A stretch of 12,125 bases of DNA from JACCZR01 sp963830065. Lineage in GTDB: Bacteria; Actinomycetota; Thermoleophilia; Solirubrobacterales; Thermoleophilaceae. The stretch spans positions 1-12,125 of the forward strand of contig CAWHLA010000001.1 in the NCBI GenBank assembly GCA_963830065.1, in the 5' to 3' direction. This document shows positions 1-7,728 of this stretch, one piece after another. The notes beneath the pieces were generated by a model. It was given only the letters and a program-made list of their open reading frames with translations, was not told where the DNA came from and made no database searches. The position numbers and the translations under genes were made by a program. Positions within the stretch are counted from its first letter, which is position 1. Every line of letters begins with the position of its first letter.

Positions 1-240
1 GTTCTCTCGCAGCGCCTGGGTGGCGCCGACGATGGTGGCCTCTTCGCCGATACAGAGGTGCAGGAAGCCGCCGACCTTGGCCTTCGCGTACATCTCGCCG
101 GCGCGCTCTTCGAAGCGCCGGATCAGCAGCATCTTCTGGAGGATCAGCCGGCAGGTGTCGGCGTCGGGGAGGTCGTGCTCAGGACGATCGACACCCGCCT
201 CGTCGGGCATCCGTGCGTCCGTGGCCTCCTCCGTAGCCAT
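1..240 (-). CDS. pdhA: Pyruvate dehydrogenase E1 component, alpha subunit (N-terminal part, runs off left edge)
   Basis: Eighty codons are visible from an ATG at 240 reading leftward off the window. After a charged leader of about 30 residues the protein reads LILQKMLLIRRFEERAGEMY, then a Gly-Gly-Phe-Leu-His-Leu-Cys-Ile-Gly-Glu-Glu-Ala stretch (about residues 58-69). This is the conserved N-terminal signature of ThDP-dependent E1 alpha subunits. Known role of the family: decarboxylation of pyruvate and reductive acetylation of the E2 lipoyl group in the cytoplasmic pyruvate dehydrogenase complex. E1-beta and E2 would be expected further left, outside the window. The start is uncertain: an in-frame ATG at 210 follows a purine-rich GGAGGAGG with rather long spacing. 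The ATG at 240 overlaps the end of the upstream acyltransferase gene by 62 bases. A branched-chain 2-oxoacid dehydrogenase E1 alpha is the main alternative. Confidence 0.88.
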   Translation of the reverse strand, partial: MATEEATDARMPDEAGVDRPEHDLPDADTCRLILQKMLLIRRFEERAGEMYAKAKVGGFLHLCIGEEATIVGATQALREN

Positions 241-1378
241 CTGTCTCGCAGGCTACCCGCTGGCGCGCTCCGGTACGCGGCCCGGGCGAGGCCACGCCCG
301 CCAGCCGCGCGGGGGCCTTCGTCCGTTCGAGCACCCACCCCACCGGCGTGTGTCGCACGGCAAGTTCATAGAGCAGCAGCAGCGGGACCAGAAGAAGCAC
401 AAGGGAGACCGTCCAGGCGACCGGGAACGGCAGGCCGATAGGAGCGAGCAGCAGCACGAGCAGTGGGGTGAGCGGCAAATGGGCCAGGTAGACCCAGTAC
501 GAGGAGTCGGCCACGTAGCGGACCGAGGCGTGGTCGCGCTTGAGCAGACGCTGGGCGATGCCGCAGACCGCCAAGCATCCCGCCCACGATCCGATGCAGA
601 AGCAGCCCATCCACAGCCAACCCCGCGGGGTGTCGGCGAACAGGCCGGGGCCGAGGAACAGCGGCCCGTCCCGCAGCGCCATGGTCGGGATCACGGCCAA
701 GATCACGATTCCGACGTTGAGCAGCGGCCGGCCGCCCAGTGCCCCGATGCCCGCCCGGCCGTAGACCAGGAAGCCGATCGCGAAGAACGTCCCGTAGAAG
801 CAGAACAGTCCCGGCTCGGGCGTGTACCACTCCGACGCGGGCCACGCCGCGAGGCGGCCGATGAACATGAGCCCGAGGGTGAGGAGGGCGAGGACGGGAA
901 CCGCGACGGGCGAGGACACCAACCGCTCCACCCCCCGGCGCAGGCGGTCGAGCGCGCTCAGGCGCGTCGCGATGAGCGCCGCCGCGTAGAAGAGGAGCAC
1001 GTACCAGAGGAACCAGAGGTGGAGCAACTGCGCAGAGCCGGCCGCCTCCACGGGGATGGCGCCCGCCTCGCGGAACGCGAGCGTGCTGAGCGGCACGACC
1101 GTCAGCATGCCCACGGCGAGCGGAAGCCCGATGCGCTTGAGGCGGTCAACGGCGAAGTCCCTGGCCCCCCAGCGCTTGAGGAGCGCGGCGCCAAAGAAGC
1201 CGGCCATCAGGAAAAAGAGCGGCAGGGACCATCGCGACACGGCGAGCGGCCACTCGAGGGCGGTGGACGTGGTGTCGCTGAGCGGAACGCCGAGCATCCA
1301 CGCATTGGTCAGGTGCCACACGACGACCACGAACATCGCCGCTGCCCGAAGGGCGTCGAGGTGGTGGTAGCGCTTCAC
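179..1378 (-). CDS. Acyltransferase family 3 membrane protein (OpgC-like)
   Basis: A 399-residue integral membrane protein starting at GTG 1378. The open frame continues upstream without a stop, but only from this GTG does the sequence look like the family: KRYHHLDALRAAAMFVVVVW followed by His22, matching the Asp-x-Leu-Arg ... His signature of acyltransferase_3 (PF01757) in the first helix. About ten hydrophobic segments follow, including LWFLWYVLLFY in the middle, which resembles OpgC/MdoC-type acyltransferases. The last helix is followed by a Arg/Gly-rich cytoplasmic tail. Family members transfer acyl groups (acetyl, succinyl and others) onto glycans, lipids or antibiotics at the membrane; the substrate here cannot be read from the sequence. 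The start lies 23 bases after the FKBP stop, in the same apparent operon. The final 20 or so codons overlap the start of pdhA in another frame. No Shine-Dalgarno motif is evident before the GTG. Confidence 0.85.
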   Translation of the reverse strand: MKRYHHLDALRAAAMFVVVVWHLTNAWMLGVPLSDTTSTALEWPLAVSRWSLPLFFLMAGFFGAALLKRWGARDFAVDRLKRIGLPLAVGMLTVVPLSTLAFREAGAIPVEAAGSAQLLHLWFLWYVLLFYAAALIATRLSALDRLRRGVERLVSSPVAVPVLALLTLGLMFIGRLAAWPASEWYTPEPGLFCFYGTFFAIGFLVYGRAGIGALGGRPLLNVGIVILAVIPTMALRDGPLFLGPGLFADTPRGWLWMGCFCIGSWAGCLAVCGIAQRLLKRDHASVRYVADSSYWVYLAHLPLTPLLVLLLAPIGLPFPVAWTVSLVLLLVPLLLLYELAVRHTPVGWVLERTKAPARLAGVASPGPRTGARQRVACETDGYGGGHGRTDARRGGCRSS

Positions 1379-1401
1379 AGGAAGCCCGCGACGGGTGCGG
1401 G

Positions 1402-1926
1402 CTACTCCACGTTGAGCAGGTCGATTACGAACACCAACGTCTCGTTGGGCCCGATCGTCGGCGGCGATCCCTGCTCGCCGTAAGCCTGCTCGGGCGGGAT
1501 CGTGAGCTTGCGCCGGCCGCCCACCTTCATCCCCTCGACCCCCTTGTCCCAGCCGGGGATGACCATCCCCGCCCCGAGCTGGAACGGGAAGGGCTGCTTG
1601 CGCTCCCAGGAGGCGTCGAACTCCTTGCCTGATTCGAACAGGACACCCACGTAGTTCACGGTCACCTTGCTGCCCGCCGTTGCGGTCTTGCCCTTGCCGA
1701 CGACGATGTCCTCGGACTCGAGCTTCTTTGGCGGCGAGCCCTTGCCCTTCTCGACCTTGGGCTTGGTCTGGAGCTCGGGAGGCGTCTGCGGCGTGGAGGC
1801 CGGCTGCTGGGGCTCGTTGGGCGAGGGCTGGTTCTTGGCCTTGGGCGGCTCTTCCTCTCCACCGCACCCGGCGGCGAGCAGGGCGGCGGCTATCAGGGGC
1901 AGGCAGAGAAGGCGGAGGGTCGGCAT
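1402..1926 (-). CDS. FKBP-type peptidyl-prolyl cis-trans isomerase, lipoprotein
   Basis: A 174-residue protein starting at ATG 1926. Residues 1-20 form a signal peptide ending Leu-Ala-Ala-Gly before Cys21, so it is probably a lipoprotein anchored on the outer face of the membrane. Residues 22-70 are a Pro/Lys/Gln-rich linker. Residues 72-174 are a complete FKBP domain. The usual active-site residues can be seen: Tyr92, Phe103-Asp104, Phe115, Val122-Ile123-Pro124 with Trp126, Tyr149 and Phe166. Family role: catalysis of prolyl cis-trans isomerisation, here presumably helping exported proteins fold. The gene starts 11 bases after the stop of the upstream DsbA-fold gene and its stop is 23 bases before the acyltransferase start, consistent with co-transcription. 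Confidence 0.95.
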   Translation of the reverse strand: MPTLRLLCLPLIAAALLAAGCGGEEEPPKAKNQPSPNEPQQPASTPQTPPELQTKPKVEKGKGSPPKKLESEDIVVGKGKTATAGSKVTVNYVGVLFESGKEFDASWERKQPFPFQLGAGMVIPGWDKGVEGMKVGGRRKLTIPPEQAYGEQGSPPTIGPNETLVFVIDLLNVE

Positions 1927-1937
1927 GGCGCGGGAGA

Positions 1938-2534
1938 CTACGAGGCCGCGCGGGCGGCGTGCGCTGCGTCCTCGAGGCGGTCGTCGCCCCAGAACAGCTC
2001 GTCGCCCACGGCGATGGTGGGCACGCCCTCGACGCCTCGCTCGATCGCCTCATTGGTGTTCTCGGTGAGCTTCTGCTTGACCGACTCCCGTTCCAGGGCG
2101 GCCTTGATGGCGTTGGGGTGGAGCTCGCATGCGGCGCCGGCAAGTAGGACGTTGTCGAGCTCGTTCATCGGCCTCGCCGCCAGGAAGGTCTGCCGGAACG
2201 CGGCCAGTGAGAAGGAGATCGACTTGCCGATGTCGGCGGCGAACGTGGCGGCTCGGAGGCCTGCCAGCGGGACGGTGTCGGCCGGCCACCCCTCGGGCCA
2301 TCTGAGCTTGGGCAGATTGCGTTCCCTTGCCCGGCGCTCGATCTCTTCGATGCCCTTATCGCGCTCGTCGCTAAGCGACCAGGGGAGCCTCTGGTCGTGC
2401 TTGAGGACGTGGCTGAACGAGATCGGTCGCCACACCGGCGGGACGGGCAGCACGTGGTTCACGCGCTCGGCGGCCAGCCACGCGTAGGGCGAGTTGAAGT
2501 CGTAGTAGAAGACGGGCTGGGTGCCGTCCGGCAT
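1938..2534 (-). CDS. DsbA-family thioredoxin-fold protein, 2-hydroxychromene-2-carboxylate isomerase-like
   Basis: A 198-residue protein from ATG 2534 (the open frame extends further upstream but that part is a shadow of the secreted protein gene). The N-terminus VFYYDFNSPYAWLAAERV (residues 8-25) is the signature of the HCCA isomerase / kappa-class GST branch of the DsbA superfamily: the thioredoxin CxxC is replaced by Ser-Pro-Tyr, with Ser15 in the position of the catalytic or thiol-binding residue. The C-terminus Gly-Val-Glu-Gly-Val-Pro-Thr (residues 167-173, cis-Pro172) followed by LFWGDDRLED is also typical. The only cysteine is Cys136, so a disulfide oxidoreductase role is unlikely. NahD-type members isomerise an aromatic-degradation intermediate using glutathione, but many actinobacterial homologues have unknown substrates. 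No signal peptide is seen, so it is probably cytoplasmic. It lies 11 bases downstream of the secreted protein gene. Confidence 0.9.
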   Translation of the reverse strand: MPDGTQPVFYYDFNSPYAWLAAERVNHVLPVPPVWRPISFSHVLKHDQRLPWSLSDERDKGIEEIERRARERNLPKLRWPEGWPADTVPLAGLRAATFAADIGKSISFSLAAFRQTFLAARPMNELDNVLLAGAACELHPNAIKAALERESVKQKLTENTNEAIERGVEGVPTIAVGDELFWGDDRLEDAAHAARAAS

Positions 2535-2545
2535 CCGCCGCGACG

Positions 2546-4196
2546 TTAGCCGCTGACGGTCACCGTGACCCGGCGTGACGCGCCCGTCGCGTAGGGGTAG
2601 CCGCCCTCCCTCGGAGCAACGGCGCGGAAGCGATACCGCACCGTGCCCTGGGTGCCGCCGAACCAGTATCGGAAGCGGAACGTGCCGCGCCGGCGGGTGT
2701 GAAGGGTCTGGAAGGTGCGCCAGCGGCCGCGGAAGAAGGCCTGAAGCTCGACGAGCTTTCCGCCCTCGGGGATCGGCTTGGACCTGACCCGGCCCTTGAA
2801 GACGACGCTTCGGCCGTTGCGCACCCGCCTGCGATTCGCCCGGAGGCCGATCGACGGCTTGGCCCGGAGTCTGAGGTCTTTGTAGTGGCCACCATCGCGG
2901 CCGCAGTAGGTGACGCGCACACGCCGCGACGTGCCCCTGGGCAGCCGGGCACGGAAGCGCCCATCCCGCCCAGTCGTTGGATAAGCGACCTGGTTCCACT
3001 CGGAGGACCCGCGGTTCTGAGTGAGGACCCGGATGGGCGCGCCGCTTCGAACCGCGCCGGACTGAGAGCGCAGGCGCCCGCTGAGCAGCGCGCGCCGATT
3101 CGCAGAAATCGTCAGCGCGCTGCGCAGTTTCCGCCGACCAAACCCAGCCGTGAGCTTGGGCCCACTGCCGTAGGGGCAAGAGGCGCCGCCGTTGTTGACG
3201 GCGATGGAGTAGGGCCGGGAGGCACCCAAGTTCCCGGCGGCATCACGCACCAGAGATCCGGACCTGGTGAGCTCCGTCCGCGAGCCGCCGTGTATCCAGT
3301 CGAAGTCCGTGGCTCCCTGCCAGGGCGCACGGCCGCGGATTACTGAACGGCTCGTGGCACGGGCGGGGACGGGGCTGGAAGCGCTCTTCGAGCACGTTAC
3401 GGCCGTCCACCTCGATCGCGGCACTCCGCAACCCCGCGCCGCGATCCTCCGCGAAGACCTCCGCGGATGCCTCTTCGCGTAGGTCGCCCGCCGCGAACAG
3501 CGCTCCGTTCAGGCCAGACACCCGCGGCGCGAAGTCATCTCGCATTGTGATACGCGCGGCATAGATGATCAGGCGGGGGGTTGTCCATGACGGACATCCC
3601 GGACGACCTCCCGATCGCCCGCAGTTCAGGTGAAGCGCATTTGGCTCCCCGTGTATCTCATAGCTTGGGTCGCCACCTCGTCGTTCGGTGTCTGCTCTGT
3701 TCGCGGGATCGAATGGGTCCGAAGAGAGGCGACCACGTTCACGGCAGCCGGCTTGTGAGAGGCAGACGTCTTGGCTGCCCGTCACCGAGGTCGCGTCCGC
3801 GTCGCCGGGACCAGTCCAGTAGTTCGAGGCTTCCACGGAGCCGTTGGCCGATGAGTAGTGGACGCGTGCGTACCGCCAGTACGTCACTCGCTGTACAACC
3901 AGGTCCTTTGGCGCAGGAAAGTACCAGTCAACCTGTGGATTAGGGTGATCGCCGAAAGTGGAGAACCCGGCGGACAATGCACCGCCGCGCTCGCACGAGT
4001 TGTCCGCGAACGTGCCGAACCCGGAGAGTCGAGACTTCCAGCCCGCGGCGCCCGTAGGCGCGCCATTCGCCAGCCGACACGAATGCACCACGTAGGTCCC
4101 GGCCGAGGCATCGGCCGGCAGCAGCCCAAGCGCCAGCAGCACGGCGGCCGCTGCGGGCCACATCCAACGGGTTGGTTGAAGCGTAGGTTCGGTCAC
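2546..4196 (-). pseudogene. Secreted Ig-like repeat protein, interrupted by a one-base frameshift
   Basis: Two overlapping minus-strand frames together make one protein of about 549 residues. The first half runs from GTG 4196 to a TGA at 3245-3243; the second half is open down to TAA at 2548-2546. They join at the GG at 3251-3250: removing one G gives a continuous ...HQVRISVRDAAGNLGASRPY, a typical Ig-like strand motif. The N-terminus is a signal peptide (hydrophobic residues 14-27, Ala-Ser-Ala cleavage site near residue 32). Residues 33 to about 210 form a Cys-rich domain I do not recognise. The rest looks like Ig-like beta modules. The final one contains KLVELQAFFRGRWRTFQTL and ends Val-Thr-Val-Ser-Gly; such Arg/Gly-rich Ig-like ends are, from memory, common in secreted Thermoleophilia proteins. 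Function unknown; probably cell-surface or extracellular. GTG 4196 was chosen because it directly precedes the signal peptide and has AGGGCAGGA upstream. Whether this is a real pseudogene or a sequencing error is open. Confidence 0.78.
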
Positions 4197-4247
4197 GTCC
4201 TGCCCTAAGCGTCCGTGCGGGGAGGTTCTCCCCCGGGGACGGGCGAT

Positions 4248-4271
4248 TCTAGGCCGCAAGTTGCGGCTAGA
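4248..4271. repeat. Inverted repeat (hairpin) upstream of the secreted protein gene
   Basis: TCTAG-G-CCGC and GCGG-CTAGA flank a five-base centre AAGTT, giving nine paired bases with one bulged G. It lies between the lpd terminator hairpin and the GTG start at 4196, in the 5' region of the secreted protein transcript. It could be a second part of the terminator, an operator-like site or an mRNA leader stem; nothing in the sequence decides this. Confidence 0.5.
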
Positions 4272-4279
4272 GGGGACGC

Positions 4280-4302
4280 AAAAGCCGCTCTTAGCGGCTT
4301 TC
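4280..4302 (-). terminator. Intrinsic terminator after lpd
   Basis: A perfect nine-base stem, AAAGCCGCT / AGCGGCTTT, with a three-base loop at 4290-4292. Read on the minus strand it begins 17 bases after the lpd stop codon and ends in TTTT, as expected for a Rho-independent terminator with a short U-tract. The stem is symmetrical, but no plus-strand gene ends here, so it is assigned to lpd. Confidence 0.8.
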
Positions 4303-4318
4303 CGAGAAGCGAGGCGCG

Positions 4319-5704
4319 CTAGCCGTGAATGAGCCACCCGTCGGTCGCTCGGGCAGCCTCCATGACCGCCTCGGCGAACGCCGGGTGGGGGTGGATCGTG
4401 CGGGCGACCTCAGAGAATCCGCCCTCCAGCTCGTGGGCGTTCACGAGCTCCTGAATGAGGTCGGCAGCCTTGGCCGCGCAGATGTGGCCGCCGAGCAGCT
4501 CGCCGTACTTCTTGTCGCCGACGATCTTCACCATGCCGCCCCGGTCGCCGTACACGGTCGGCGCTCCGACGGCGCCCATGGGCACCTTGCCCACGACCAC
4601 GTCGTAGCCCTCGTCCTTCGCCTCCTGCTCGGTCAGTCCGAACGACGCCACCTGGGGATGGCAGAAGGTCACGGCCGGCACGTACCGGTAGTCGATCGGG
4701 TGCGGGTCGAGCCCGGCGGCGGTCTCCACCGCGATCACGCCCTCGTCGGAGGCCTTGTGAGCCAAAGCGGGCCCAGGGACCATGTCGCCGATCGCGAACA
4801 CGCCCTCGCGTGAGGTCCGCAGGTTGCCGTCGACCTCGACGAGATCACGGTCGCCGGTCTTCACGCCTGCGTCGCTCAAACCGAGCCCCTCCAGGTCCGG
4901 CGCCCGGCCGGCGGCGATGCACAGGTAGTCGAACTGCTCGGTCTCCCCGTTGAAGGTGACCGAGACGCCATCGTCGGAAGGCTCGGCCGACTCGACAGAG
5001 GCGCCGGTCTCGATCCGCACGTTCTGCTTGGCCACCTCGCGCGCGCAGGTGCGGGCGATCTCCTTGTCCTCCAGCGGCAGGATCTGATCCAGCGCCTCCA
5101 GCAGCACGACCTCGGTTCCGAGGCGGCCGAAGGCCGAAGCAACCTCGGTGCCAGAGGCGCCGGCACCGATCACGCACAAGCGCGAAGGCTGCTCGTTCAG
5201 CAGCCAGGTCGCCGCGGTGTCCAACACGGGACCGCCGAACTTCAGATCTAGCAGCGGCTTGGCCACCGAGCCGGTGGCGAGGATCACGTTCTTGGCCTCC
5301 AGCTCGACGCCATCCTTCGAGGCCCCGATGCGCACGTTGCCGTCTTCGGTGAGCTGGCCCAGACCCTCGAAGTACTCGATCTTGTTCTTCTCGAACAGCA
5401 TCGACACGCCGCCGGTCAGAGTCTTGACCACTTTGTCGCGGTGCTTGGTGGCGCCCGAGTAGTCGAGCGAAGCGCCCTCGACCTTGACGCCGAACTGCTT
5501 GCTGTGGTTGACCTCACTCCACACCTCAGCGACACGGAGGATCGCCTTGGCGGGGATGCAAGCCTCATTGAGGCAGCGTCCCCCGACGTTGCCCTTCTCC
5601 ACCACGGCGGTCTTCATCCCGAGCTGCGCGGCGCGGATCGCGGCCACGTACCCACCCGGGCCTGAGCCCACCACTACGCAGTCGAAGCTGTGCTCGTCGG
5701 CCAT
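4319..5704 (-). CDS. lpdA: Dihydrolipoyl dehydrogenase (E3)
   Basis: A complete 461-residue flavoprotein from ATG 5704 to TAG 4319, the usual length for the family. It oxidises the dihydrolipoyl groups of E2 subunits and passes electrons through FAD to NAD+, serving the pyruvate and 2-oxoglutarate dehydrogenase complexes. Visible features: the FAD-binding VVVGSGPGGYVAAIRAAQLG (residues 10-29), the redox disulfide Cys44-Leu-Asn-Glu-Ala-Cys49 followed by Ile-Pro-Ala-Lys, a NAD-binding Gly-Ala-Gly-Ala-Ser-Gly motif around residue 180, the second FAD motif FAIGDMVPGPALAHKASDEG, and the C-terminal active-site HPHPAFAEAV (His/Glu pair). The start follows the upstream membrane protein stop by 23 bases, suggesting co-transcription. 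A hairpin terminator follows. pdhA, a partner subunit, lies about 4 kb downstream on the same strand beyond four unrelated genes. Confidence 0.96.
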   Translation of the reverse strand: MADEHSFDCVVVGSGPGGYVAAIRAAQLGMKTAVVEKGNVGGRCLNEACIPAKAILRVAEVWSEVNHSKQFGVKVEGASLDYSGATKHRDKVVKTLTGGVSMLFEKNKIEYFEGLGQLTEDGNVRIGASKDGVELEAKNVILATGSVAKPLLDLKFGGPVLDTAATWLLNEQPSRLCVIGAGASGTEVASAFGRLGTEVVLLEALDQILPLEDKEIARTCAREVAKQNVRIETGASVESAEPSDDGVSVTFNGETEQFDYLCIAAGRAPDLEGLGLSDAGVKTGDRDLVEVDGNLRTSREGVFAIGDMVPGPALAHKASDEGVIAVETAAGLDPHPIDYRYVPAVTFCHPQVASFGLTEQEAKDEGYDVVVGKVPMGAVGAPTVYGDRGGMVKIVGDKKYGELLGGHICAAKAADLIQELVNAHELEGGFSEVARTIHPHPAFAEAVMEAARATDGWLIHG

Positions 5705-5727
5705 CGGCGATGGATCCTACGCAGCGC

Positions 5728-6282
5728 TCAGCGCGCGCCCGGCCGCTCGGGCATCTGGATCCGCGCCATGCTCTTGACCAGGTACCAGAACAGCGTCCCC
5801 GCGCCGGCGATCACCCCAACAGCGATGAGCAATTCGCCGGCGTTCTCGAACTTGATCGCCAGCAGCGAGAAGATCACGACCGTCAGCCCCAGCAGCGCCT
5901 GGATGCCGAGCACCGCCCAGTAGCGCACGTTCCACGCTCCCCACGCCGCGACCAGCATCAGCCCCGTGAAGAGCAGGATGCCGACGAAGCTCGGGCGCTC
6001 TCCGCGCACCTCGAGGCCGAGCAGGTAAGCCACGAGGTTCACCAGCCCGACCAAGCCGACAAGCACGGCAGCGACGGTCACCGCCCGGGGCCGCTCGCCG
6101 GGCTCCAGCGGCTTCAGCGCCGCTCGGGCGGCCTCATCGCGCGCCCGCGAGCGGGCATAGCGGTCGCTCATCGTGGGCTCGGGAGAGCGCTCCGAAGCAG
6201 ACGACGAAGCAGGCGCAGAAGACTCGCCCGCCCCCGCATGCCGGCGCTGCTTTCGCTTCTTGCGGCTGGCCTTCTGGCTCAC
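5728..6282 (-). CDS. Conserved four-helix membrane protein of unknown function
   Basis: A protein of 184 residues if started at GTG 6282. The N-terminus is Lys/Arg-rich (ASRKKRKQRR), then comes a low-complexity Ala/Ser/Glu stretch, then YARSRARDEAARAALKPL. Four hydrophobic helices follow: RAVTVAAVLVGLVGLVNLVA; a Phe-Val-Gly-Ile-Leu-Leu segment; a Tyr-Trp-Ala-Val-Leu-Gly segment; and a C-terminal Glu-Leu-Leu-Ile-Ala-Val segment. It ends in a short cytoplasmic tail. I recognise no named domain. Alternative starts are TTG 6291 and ATG 6171; the last gives a 147-residue protein beginning MSDRYARSRARDEAARAALK, equally plausible for this type. It lies between the upstream hydrolase stop at 6308 and lpd. 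Confidence 0.75.
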   Translation of the reverse strand: MSQKASRKKRKQRRHAGAGESSAPASSSASERSPEPTMSDRYARSRARDEAARAALKPLEPGERPRAVTVAAVLVGLVGLVNLVAYLLGLEVRGERPSFVGILLFTGLMLVAAWGAWNVRYWAVLGIQALLGLTVVIFSLLAIKFENAGELLIAVGVIAGAGTLFWYLVKSMARIQMPERPGAR

Positions 6283-6307
6283 CGCTACCAAGGTAGTGCG
6301 TGACCAG

Positions 6308-7723
6308 CTAGCGGCTGGCCCGCTTGGCGCGAACCGACGAGCCGATCGTGGCCCGTACGGTCGCCCGAGATGCGTTGCGCACGCGGCGGCTGAAGCTGAA
6401 GTAGCCGGCCGAGTTCAGCCGCGCCGAGCCGAGCGATCGATACGACCCCCGGCCTCGGACCGACAGCGCGACCCGGGTGCCCGGCGCACCGAACCGCAGG
6501 CCGCCGAAGACACCCAGACGACCGCGGCGAGCACGCACGTGCAGCGGCTGCTGCCACGCTGCGTAGATACCCGCCTTGCGCGCGCCGCCGGCGAAGCGCA
6601 GCCCCTGCTGGAAGTCCGAGAACCGCCCCGCACCCGACCCGCTCAGCGCGATGTCGAACAGCGTGTACTGCGCGTAAGAGCTCACGCGCCCGTTGCGGAA
6701 GGCGAGGTACTCGCTGTAGTCCATGTAGCCCGGCACTCGCCGGATCGGGATCTGGAAGCGGTCGGGCGGGTTGGTCTGGAAGCCGAACTCAGTGATCCAC
6801 ACGCGCCGGCCGCGGCCGATCCGGCCGCGACGGGCCACGCGGTCCAGCGCCCGGGTCACGCGCGAGAGGGCGCCGATCGGGGCGTCGTCGCGAGCGCTGG
6901 GAATCGAGCGTGGCCCTCGGCGGGACGTGTAGGGGTGGTAGGCCAGTCCGGAGGTCGGGATGCGCGAGAACGAAGCAGGGCAGCGGCGGGCGGTCCGGGC
7001 GCGGCCCCGCAGCGGCCGGTAGCGGCGGTCCAGGCAGGCCATCTCGCGGATGAACTCGACCGGCCCGACCTTGTTGGAGCTCCGCGAGCCGATCGGGGCC
7101 AGCTCGCCGAGCAGGATGGTGTCACCGGCGTGACCGGAGTCCGACAGCCCGCGGTGCCCGGCCAGATAAAGGCTGCGGTAGATGCTGGGCGACAGCGGTC
7201 GCCGCCGGCTGTCGCGTTGGGGCTGGATCCAGGTGGTCAGCCCCGGCTCGTTCCAGATCGACCAGATGTCGACGAGCCCGGCGTAGCGGCGCCCGGCCGC
7301 CCGGGCGAAGAGCTCGAACTCGGGGGCGCTGGGCCGGTAGGTGCCGTTGAAGCGGGCCGTCTGGCGTCCGACGGCGTAGTTGGGCGCGCGGCCCCCGATG
7401 GTCAGGTAGGGCCGCATGCCTCGCGCGCGGATGCCGGCCACCGCGGCGTCAACCAGGCCCCAGCCGTATACGCCGGGATTGCTCGGATCGACCGGCCGCG
7501 AGCCGGGCGCCACGTCGCGCCATGTGAGCTGCACCTTGACCACGTCGGTGCCCAGCGCGTCCATCTCGTTGAGCGTGTCCTCACGCGTCTGCGGGCTGCC
7601 ATGCAGGATGCGCGCGTCGTCCTGCATCACCGAGAGCTGGCGGCTGGAGGCCGCGGCGCCCGCGGGGGCGAGCAAGGCGAGCGATAGGGCGACGAGGAGG
7701 ACGATGCGCAGGCGGGTCATCAT
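6308..7723 (-). CDS. Secreted clan GH-A glycoside-hydrolase-like protein (paralog A)
   Basis: A 471-residue protein starting Met-Met at ATG 7723 (or ATG 7720). Residues 1-25 are a signal peptide (RIVLLVALSLALLAPAGAAA). A TIM-barrel core follows with the hallmarks of clan GH-A: DIWSIWNEPG with Glu159 as the likely acid/base, an Ala-Tyr-His-Pro-Tyr motif at residues 261-265, and WITEFGFQT with Glu312 as the likely nucleophile. This points to a retaining beta-glycosidase fold related to GH5/GH39-type enzymes; the CAZy family and substrate cannot be assigned by eye. After about residue 395 comes a short Arg/Gly-rich beta-type domain ending Lys-Arg-Ala-Ser-Arg. It is closely similar along its length to the gene at 9664-11079, with long identical stretches around both catalytic glutamates and exactly equal length. 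The start lies six bases after the thiE stop, implying co-transcription. The frame stays open upstream only as a shadow of thiE. Confidence 0.9.
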   Translation of the reverse strand: MMTRLRIVLLVALSLALLAPAGAAASSRQLSVMQDDARILHGSPQTREDTLNEMDALGTDVVKVQLTWRDVAPGSRPVDPSNPGVYGWGLVDAAVAGIRARGMRPYLTIGGRAPNYAVGRQTARFNGTYRPSAPEFELFARAAGRRYAGLVDIWSIWNEPGLTTWIQPQRDSRRRPLSPSIYRSLYLAGHRGLSDSGHAGDTILLGELAPIGSRSSNKVGPVEFIREMACLDRRYRPLRGRARTARRCPASFSRIPTSGLAYHPYTSRRGPRSIPSARDDAPIGALSRVTRALDRVARRGRIGRGRRVWITEFGFQTNPPDRFQIPIRRVPGYMDYSEYLAFRNGRVSSYAQYTLFDIALSGSGAGRFSDFQQGLRFAGGARKAGIYAAWQQPLHVRARRGRLGVFGGLRFGAPGTRVALSVRGRGSYRSLGSARLNSAGYFSFSRRVRNASRATVRATIGSSVRAKRASR

Positions 7724-7728
7724 CCGCG

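Noticed and set aside
20..1483. A 487-residue open frame on the plus strand
   Set aside because: It lies opposite the acyltransferase and pdhA, has a biased Arg/Glu/Gly composition typical of antisense frames in high-GC DNA, and shows no domain.
1379..2143. Upstream extension of the acyltransferase frame
   Set aside because: It overlaps the clear FKBP and DsbA-fold genes in another frame and is low-complexity; the family signature starts at GTG 1378.
2535..3179. Upstream extension of the DsbA-fold frame
   Set aside because: It overlaps the secreted protein gene, and the family N-terminus begins at ATG 2534.
6285..6296. Inverted repeat CTACC-AA-GGTAG near the start of the membrane protein gene
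   Set aside because: Five-base arms are too short to support an operator call without other copies.
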